Made by a program: the position numbers and the translations under genes. Below, in pieces: positions 30,899-37,500 of a stretch of DNA of 37,500 nt; positions within the stretch are counted from its first letter, which is position 1; every line of letters begins with the position of its first letter. Source of the DNA: Cryptomeria japonica (taxonomy: Eukaryota > Streptophyta > Pinopsida > Cupressales > Cupressaceae). The notes beneath the pieces were generated by a model. That model did not search any database. It saw only the letters and a list, made by a program, of their open reading frames with translations, and had not been told where the DNA came from. The stretch spans positions 270,001 through 307,500 of the forward strand of contig NW_026728923.1 of NCBI RefSeq assembly GCF_030272615.1, given 5' to 3'.

Positions 30899-33800
30899 CG
30901 CCGGGCGTCGCAATGCTATTTGAATAAACCTTTTGCCCGTTTGCGTTCTCGTCGGGGCCGGGCCGGGCCGGGCCGGGGTGCGCTGCCCGCACTACCGCGC
31001 GCGCGGGGGCGACACCGAGCGCGCACCCGAGGCGCCCCGAGCACACAGGCCACGGTGCAACCCGGGCGTTGTGCGCGCACCCCGGTGCGCCCGAGGTGCT
31101 GCGCGCGCACCCAGGTGAAATCGGTGTGCACCTCGGCCAGTGCGCGCTCGGTCGAGTCGCGCACGTTGGCCAAGGTGCACGGTGATGTTTCTTACTCTAA
31201 GGTTCCGCACCAGACGCCCGGGACAGGTGAGCGAAGCTGGGCGGGGCCGGGTGCGCGGCCGGGGCAGGTGCACGCAGCTGGAGAGAGCTTTGGAGCACAC
31301 CAGAGGTGCGCACCTTGGAGCACACTTCGGAGCGCACCAATGATGCGCTCCATTCAAAAGTTTCCTGAAAAGGCAAAAAAAGTTGAGATTATAGAATTTC
31401 CCACTTGAGAGATTGTAAAAAAAAAAAATTTAAAATGAAGGAAACGCGGGTGCCAAGGTGTGCGCGCCCGGGTGCGCAGCCCAGCCAAGGTGTGCGCACC
31501 AAGGCGCCCACCCTGGCGAAGGTGCACGCAAGGTGCGCACCCGAGGCAAACCGGACAATTAACCCAACTTTCGACTTCGCGCGCACCTGCGCACCTTGGA
31601 GCGCACTTCGGAGCGCTCCTTGGTGCGCACCAATCTTGGGCACCTCGGAGTGCACCATGGCGCCCACCAAGGTGCGCACCCGGGGCAAACCGAGCTCCGA
31701 CTTCGTGCGCACCTTGGAGCGCACGAAAGGTGCGCACCATGGCGCCCACCAAGGTGCGCAGCCCAGCCAAGGCGTGCGCATCAAGGTGCGCACCCTGGCG
31801 AAGGTGCGCACCCGGGGCAAACCGAGCTCCGACTTCGTGCGCACCTTGGAGCGCACAAAGGGTGCGCAACCCAGCCAAGGTGTGCGCACCCCGGGCAAAC
31901 CGAGCTCCGAATCGTGCGCACCTTGGAGCACACTTCGGAGCCCTCCTTGGTGCGCACCGATGTTGCGCACCTCGGAGCGCACCCGGGGAAAACAATGCAA
32001 TTAACCCGACTTTCGACTTCGTGGGCACCTCGGAGCGCTCTCGGGTTCGCACCTCGGAGCACACCGAGGTGCGCACCTTTGATGCGCTGCCTTCACCAAT
32101 TTCCAGAAAAGGCAAGAAAACATTGAGAAGGTGTGCGCACCGAGGTGCCCACCCTGGCGAAGGTGCACGCGAGGTGCGCACCCGGGGCAAACCGGGCTCC
32201 GACTTCGTGCACGCCATGCTGCGCACCTTGGAGGGCCATGGTGCGCACCTTGGAGCACACTTCGGAGCGCTCAATGGTGCCCAACCCAGCCAAGGTGCCC
32301 ACCGCGGCGAAGGTGCACGCGAGGTGCGCACCCGGGGCAAACCGGGCTCCGACTTCGTGCACGCCGCACCTTGGAGCACACTTCGGAGCGCTCCTTGGTG
32401 CGCACCAGGGCGCGCAACCCAGCCGAGGTGCCCACCCCGGCGAAGGTGCACGCGGGGTGCGCACCCGGGGCAAACCGGGCTCCGACTTCGTGCACGCCAT
32501 GGTGCCCACCGCGGCGAAGGTGCACGCGAGGTGCGCACCCGGGGCAAACCGGGCTCCGACTTCGTGCACGCCGCACCTTGGAGCACACTTCGGAGCGCTC
32601 CTTGGTGCGCACCAGGGCGCGCAACCCAGCCGAGGTGCCCACCCCGGCGAAGGTGCACGCGAGGTGCGCACCCGGGGCAAACCGGGCTCCGACTTCGTGC
32701 ACGCCATGGTGCCCACCGCGGCGAAGGTGCACGCGAGGTGCGCACCCGGGGCAAACCGGGCTCCGACTTCGTGCACGCCGCACCTTGGAGCACACTTCGG
32801 AGCGCTCCTTGGTGCGCACCATGGTGCCCACCAGGGCGCGCAACCCCGCCGAAGGTGCACGCGAGGTGCGCACCCGGGGCAAACCGGGCTCCGACTTCGT
32901 GCACGCCGCACCTTGGAGCACACTTCGGAGCGCTCCTTGGTGCGCACCAGGGCGCGCAACCCCGCCGAAGGTGCACGCGAGGTGCGCACCCGGGGCAAAC
33001 CGGGCTCCGACTTCGTGCACGCCATGGTGCGCACCAGGGTGCCCACCGCGGCGAAGGTGCGCACCCGGGGCAAACCGGGCTCCGACTTCGTGCACGCCGC
33101 ACCTTGGAGCACACTTCGGAGCGCTCCTTGGTGCGCACCAGGGCGCGCAACCCAGCCGAGGTGCCCACCCCGGCGAAGGTGCACGCGAGGTGCGCACCCG
33201 GGGCAAACCGGGCTCCGACTTCGTGCACGCCATGGTGCCCACCGCGGCGAAGGTGCGCACCCGGGGCAAACCGGGCTAGGACTTCGTGCACGCCGCACCT
33301 TGGAGCACACTTTGGAGCGCTCCTTGGTGCGCACCATGGTGCCCACCAGGCCGCGCAACCCAGCCAAGGTGTGCGCACCAAGGTGCACGCGAGGTGCGCA
33401 CCCGGGGCAAACCGGGGTCCGGCTTCGTGCACGCCGCACCTTGGAGCACACATCGGGGCGCTCCCGGGTTCGCACCGGCGTTGCGCACCGTGGTGGGCAC
33501 CTCGGAGCGCACCGTGGTGGGCACCTCGGAGCACACCAAGGTGGGCAGCGAGGTGCGCACCTTTGATGCGATGCCTTCACTAATTTCCATAAAAGGCAAA
33601 AAAAAACGAGATTTTAAAATTTCCGTTTTGAAAGATAGTGAGAAAAAGGGAATGCTGGTGCCATCTTGAGCCCGCCCTGGTGCGCAGCCCAGCCAAGGTG
33701 TGCGCACCAAGGTGCCCACCCTGGCGAAGGTGCGCGCCCGGGCAATTAACCCAACTTCCAACTTCGCGCGCGCCAGGGTGGGAGCGCACCCAACAACCGG

Positions 33801-36800
33801 GCCTGGGAAGAGCCAATGCGAGAAACCCCACCAAACGCTCTGACAAAAAAAGAGGGGGCGCTCCAGTAACCCCGCTTCGGAGCGCACCCTGGGCAAACCC
33901 AGCCAGGGTGCCCACCCCGGCCAAGGTGCAGGCGAGGTGCGCACCCGGGGCAAACCGGGCTCCGACAACGTGCACGCCGCACCTTGGAGCACACTTCGTA
34001 GCGCTCCCGGGTGCGCACCTCAGAGCACACCAAGGTGGGCAGCGAGGTGCGCACCTTTGATGCGCTGCCTTCACTAATTTCCAGAAAAGGCAAAAAAAAG
34101 AGGAGATTTTAAAATTTCCGTTTTGAAAGATAGTGAAAAAAACGGAACGCGGGTGCCATCTTGAGCCCGCCCTGGTGCACAGCCCAGGTAAGGTGCCCAC
34201 CCTGGCAAAGGTGCGCACCCGGGCAATTAACCCTACTTCCGACTTCGTGCGCGCCAGGGTGGCAACCGGGCCTGGGAAGAGCCAATGCGAGAAACCCCAC
34301 CAAACGCTCCGACAAAAAAAGAGGCGGCGCTCCAATAACCCCGCTTCGGAGCGCAGCCGGGGCAAACCCAGCCAAGGTGCCCACCCCGACGAAGGTGCAC
34401 GCGAGGTGCGCACCCGGGGCAAACCGGGCTCCGACAACGTGCACGCAGCACCTTGGAGCACACTTCGAAGCACTCCCGGGTGCCCACCGGCGTTGCGCAC
34501 CGTGGTGGGCAGCGAGGTGCGCACCTTTGATGCGCTGCCTTCACTAATTTCCAGAAAAGGCAAAAAAAAATGAGATTTTAAAATTTCCGTTTTGAAAGAT
34601 AGTGAAAAAAACGGAACGCGGGTGCCATCTTGAGCCCGCCCTGGTGCGCAGCCCAGGCAAGGCATGCGCACCAAGGTGCCCACCCGCGGTGCACGCCCGG
34701 GGCAAACCGGGCTCCGACTTCGTGCAGGCCGCACCTTGGAGCACACTTCGGAGCGCTCCTTGGTGCGCACCATGGTGCCCACCAGGGCGCACCCGGGGCA
34801 AACCGGGCTCCGACTTCGTGCACGCCGCACCTTGGAGCACACATCGGAGCGCTCCCAGGTTCGCACCAGCGTTGCGCACCTTTGATGCGCTGCCTTCACT
34901 AATTTCCAGAAAAGGCAAAAAAAAACGATATTTTAAAATTTCCGTTCTGAAAGATAGTGAAAAAAACGGAACGCGGGTGCCATCTTGAGCCCTTCCTGGT
35001 GCGCAGCCCAGGCAAGTTGTGCGCACCAAGGTGCCCACCCTGGCGGAGGTGCGCGCCCGGGGCAAACCGGGCTCCGACTTCGTGCACTGCATGGTGCCCA
35101 CCAAGGCGCGCAACCCAGCCAAGGTGCCCACCGCAGCGAAGGTGCACGCGAGGTGCGCACCCGAGGTGCACACCCGGGGCAAACCGAGCTCCGACTTCGT
35201 GCACGCCGCACCTTGGAGCACACTTCAGAGCGCTCCTTGGTGCGCACCAGGGCGCGCAACCCAGCCAAGGTGCTCACCCCGGCGAAGGTGCACGCGAGGT
35301 GCGCACCCGGGGCAAGCCGGGCTCGGACTTCGTGCACGCCGCACCTTGGAGCACACATCGGAGCGCTCCCGGGTTCGCACCAGCATTGCGCACCTTTGAT
35401 GCGCTGCCTTCACTAATTTCCAGAAAAGGCAAAAAAAAAAAAAAAACGAGATTTTAAAATTTCCGTTTTGAAAGATAGTGAAAAAAACGGAACGCGGGTG
35501 CCATCTTGAGCCCGCCCTGGTGTGCAGCCCAGGCAAGTTGTGCGCACCAAGGCACCCACCCTGGCCAAGGTGGGTCACGGGGTGGGTCCTAGGGTGGGTA
35601 ACGGGGTGGGTACTAAGGTGCGTGCCAAGGTGGGTCATGGGGTGGGTGCCAAGGTGGGCACCAGGGTGGGTGTGCACCAACCCTAGCCAGGGTAGGTCAC
35701 GGGGTGGTTGTCGGGGTGGGCGTCAAGGAGCCAAGGTGGGTGGCAAGTAGCCAAGTTGCGTGCCAAGGTGGGTGTCGGGGTGGGTGCCAAGGATCCAAGG
35801 TGGGTGCCAAGGAACCAAGGTGGGTGTCTGGGTGGGTGCCGAGGTGGGAGCCAGGGTGGGTCCCAAGGTGAGTGCAAAGGTGGGTGCCAGGGTCAAGGTG
35901 AGTGCCAATGTGGGTTCCAAGGTGCCAGGGTCAGGGTGAGTGCCAATGTGGGTTCAAAGGTGCTAAGTTGGGTGCGAGGTTGGGTGCGAGGGTGGGTGGG
36001 TGCCAAGGTGTGCTAGGTGGAAGCCCGGGTGGGTCGGCATCCCATGGGTGTCGAGTTGGGTGCCTGATGGGTGCTTCTTGTCAAGTTTTAGTCGTCGGGA
36101 CTCATTTCGAGCCTTAGAGGTCGTTTCTTGTCCGGTTGCCCTGTCTTCGACCTGGGAACCCAATTTTGGTCCTCGGGTCCCATTTTTTTTTGTCTCGCAT
36201 CCCACTTTTGGCCTGTGGCCTTTTCGGGGTCGATTCTCGTTTTGGGCATCAGAGCATGTTTCTTCTCCTAAAACCCAATATTTGTTTATTAAGTCTCGGA
36301 ACACATTTTTGTTCTCGTGGACCCATCATGGGTCTTGGAACGCATTTGTGGTCCTTGGGTCCCATTTTGCATCCCGAAACTTGTGTTTTGGTGCTTGATC
36401 CCTATTTTGGGTGCCCACCTTGCACCAAGTGCGCACCCGGGGCAAACCGAGCGCCTTGGTGCACCGGGGCAAGATCGAGCGTGCACCCGAGGCGCCCCGA
36501 ACATGCACCAAGGTGCACTCGGCCCACATGTGAGCGCAGGTCGTTGCGCCCGAGGTGGTGTGTGGGCACCGCGTTGCAGACGGGACACTGCACGCACACG
36601 ACGCCCCGTCCAGGTGCACGCACGTAGGCCGGGCCGGGTGCACACCCGACGCCCTAGCAAGGTGCGCGCACCCGGGCAGGGCTCACACTTGGCGAACGGG
36701 GCGCACTTCGCGAGGGAGGGTGTGCACCTCGACGGGGGTGGGTGGCCGGGGTGGATTCGCACGTGGGTCGCGGTTTGCTAAGTACACACTGCGACAAGCT

Positions 36801-36806
36801 CATAAC

Positions 36807-36924
36807 GGGTGCGATCATACCAGCGTTAGTGCACCGGATCCCATCAGAACTCCGCAGTTAAGCGCGCTTGGGCCGGAGTAGTACTGGGATGGGTGACCTC
36901 CCGGGAAGTCCCGGTGTTGCACCC
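36807..36924 (+). rRNA. 5S rRNA: 5S ribosomal RNA, unit 5
   Basis: A complete 118-nt gene with the same sequence as units 2-4. It starts 6039 bp after the unit 4 gene. Like unit 2 it is followed by an unbroken T6, so terminator type does not follow array order. Confidence 0.98.
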
Positions 36925-36937
36925 TTTTTTAGTTTTT
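36925..36937 (+). terminator. Pol III terminator of 5S unit 5
   Basis: T6 directly after the RNA, then AG and T5 at 36933-36937. Confidence 0.8.
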
Positions 36938-37500
36938 CGCCGGGCGTCGCAATGCTATTTGAATAAACCTTTTGCCCGTTTGCGTTCTCGTCGGGGCCGG
37001 GCCGGGCCGGGGTGCGCTGCCCGCACTACCGCGCGCGCGGGGGCGACACCGAGCGCGCACCCGAGGCGCCCCGAGCACACAGGCCACGGTGCAACCCGGG
37101 CGTTGTGCGCGCACCCCGGTGCGCCCGAGGTGCTGCGCGCGCACCCAGGTGAAATCGGTGTGCACCTCGGCCAGTGCGCGCTCGGTCGAGTCGCGCATGT
37201 TGGCCAAGGTGCACGGTGATGTTTCTTACTCTAAGGTTCCGCACCAGACGCCCGGGACAGGTGAGCGAAGCTGGGCGGGGCCGGGTGCGCGGCCGGGGCA
37301 GGTGCACGCAGCTGGAGAGAGCTTTGGAGCACACCAGAGGTGCGCACCTTGGAGCACACTTCGGAGCGCACCAATGATGCGCTCCATTCAAAAGTTTCCT
37401 GAAAAGGCAAAAAAAGTTGAGATTATAGAATTTCCCACTTGAGAGATTGTAAAAAAAAAAAATTTAAAATGAAGGAAACGCGGGTGCCAAGGTGTGCGCG

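Larger units (their letters stand above)
29513..35551 (+). repeat. 5S rDNA unit 4 (6039 bp)
   Basis: The longest unit, mainly because of one extra GGGCC in the GC-rich tract near 30958-30977. It lacks the 2-bp loss of unit 3. The 133/74 array is at about 32129-33565 and the last A-run is 16 long. Confidence 0.95.
35552..37500 (+). repeat. 5S rDNA unit 5 (partial, cut by window end)
   Basis: The first 1949 bp of another unit: GGTGGGT tract, T-rich block, 5S gene, GC-rich spacer and A-rich block 1. A private C-to-T is seen near 37198 (CGCATGTTGG for CGCACGTTGG), a CpG change of the type caused by deamination of methylated cytosine. The array evidently continues beyond the window. Confidence 0.95.

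Noticed and set aside
1-37500. 18S, 5.8S or 26S rRNA segments, tRNA genes
   Set aside because: I looked for conserved 18S start, 5.8S and 26S end motifs in both orientations and saw none. No tRNA cloverleaf was evident by eye.
11408-37500. Possibility that the five 6-kb units are an assembly artefact
   Set aside because: Units differ by private substitutions, small indels and terminator type, so they are distinct copies and not one read duplicated. The true copy number may still differ from what the assembly shows.

Overview
This window looks like plant nuclear ribosomal intergenic spacer (IGS) and contains no protein-coding gene I can support. Two landmarks carry the interpretation. First, five complete plant-type 5S rRNA genes lie on the + strand at 12663, 18700, 24735, 30768 and 36807. 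Second, thirteen copies of a TATATAGGGG element lie on the - strand between 5796 and 10002. That element matches the known plant RNA polymerase I initiation consensus of 35S/45S rDNA. The 5S sequence (GCGTTAGTGCACC near the 5' end, CCGG in the last helix) resembles gymnosperm 5S more than angiosperm 5S. A very large, repeat-rich IGS also fits a gymnosperm such as Ginkgo or a cycad. The organism call is an inference from memory of 5S sequences, not a database match.

Layout from left to right: 1-360 is unique sequence and 361-1097 holds degenerate short repeats. 1098-5444 is a tandem array of 188-bp repeats (23 complete monomers plus a partial). 5445-5803 is the leader of the lowest-coordinate Pol I promoter, with a 33-bp inverted repeat. 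5796-10002 is the promoter array, in three size classes: about 440-490 bp, exactly 311 bp, and mostly exactly 157 bp. It is interrupted by a 38/52-bp hairpin-forming array at 8330-8945. 10003-10200 holds GTGCAC-type repeats and 10201-11407 a GGTGGGT G-quadruplex-prone minisatellite. From 11408 to the end there are four complete and one partial near-identical units of 6033-6039 bp, each with one 5S gene.

If the - strand promoters are real, 35S transcription runs leftwards. The 18S gene would then lie beyond position 1, the 188-bp array would sit in a long 5' external transcribed spacer, and the 26S 3' end would lie beyond 37500. The 5S genes would then be embedded in the IGS in the opposite orientation to 35S, as a tandem sub-array. 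Linked (L-type) 5S-35S rDNA is known in some gymnosperms, bryophytes and Asteraceae. A sub-array of five 5S genes on 6-kb units is the unusual point here. I found neither the 18S 5' end nor the 26S 3' end in the window, so linkage to 35S rests on the promoter array alone.

The most notable regulatory pattern is in the promoter array. Almost every copy carries a CAACTTCCGA-like element starting at -65 and an inverted repeat beginning at about +35 of the predicted start. The long open reading frames across the 5S units are by-products of GC-rich repeats poor in stop codons.
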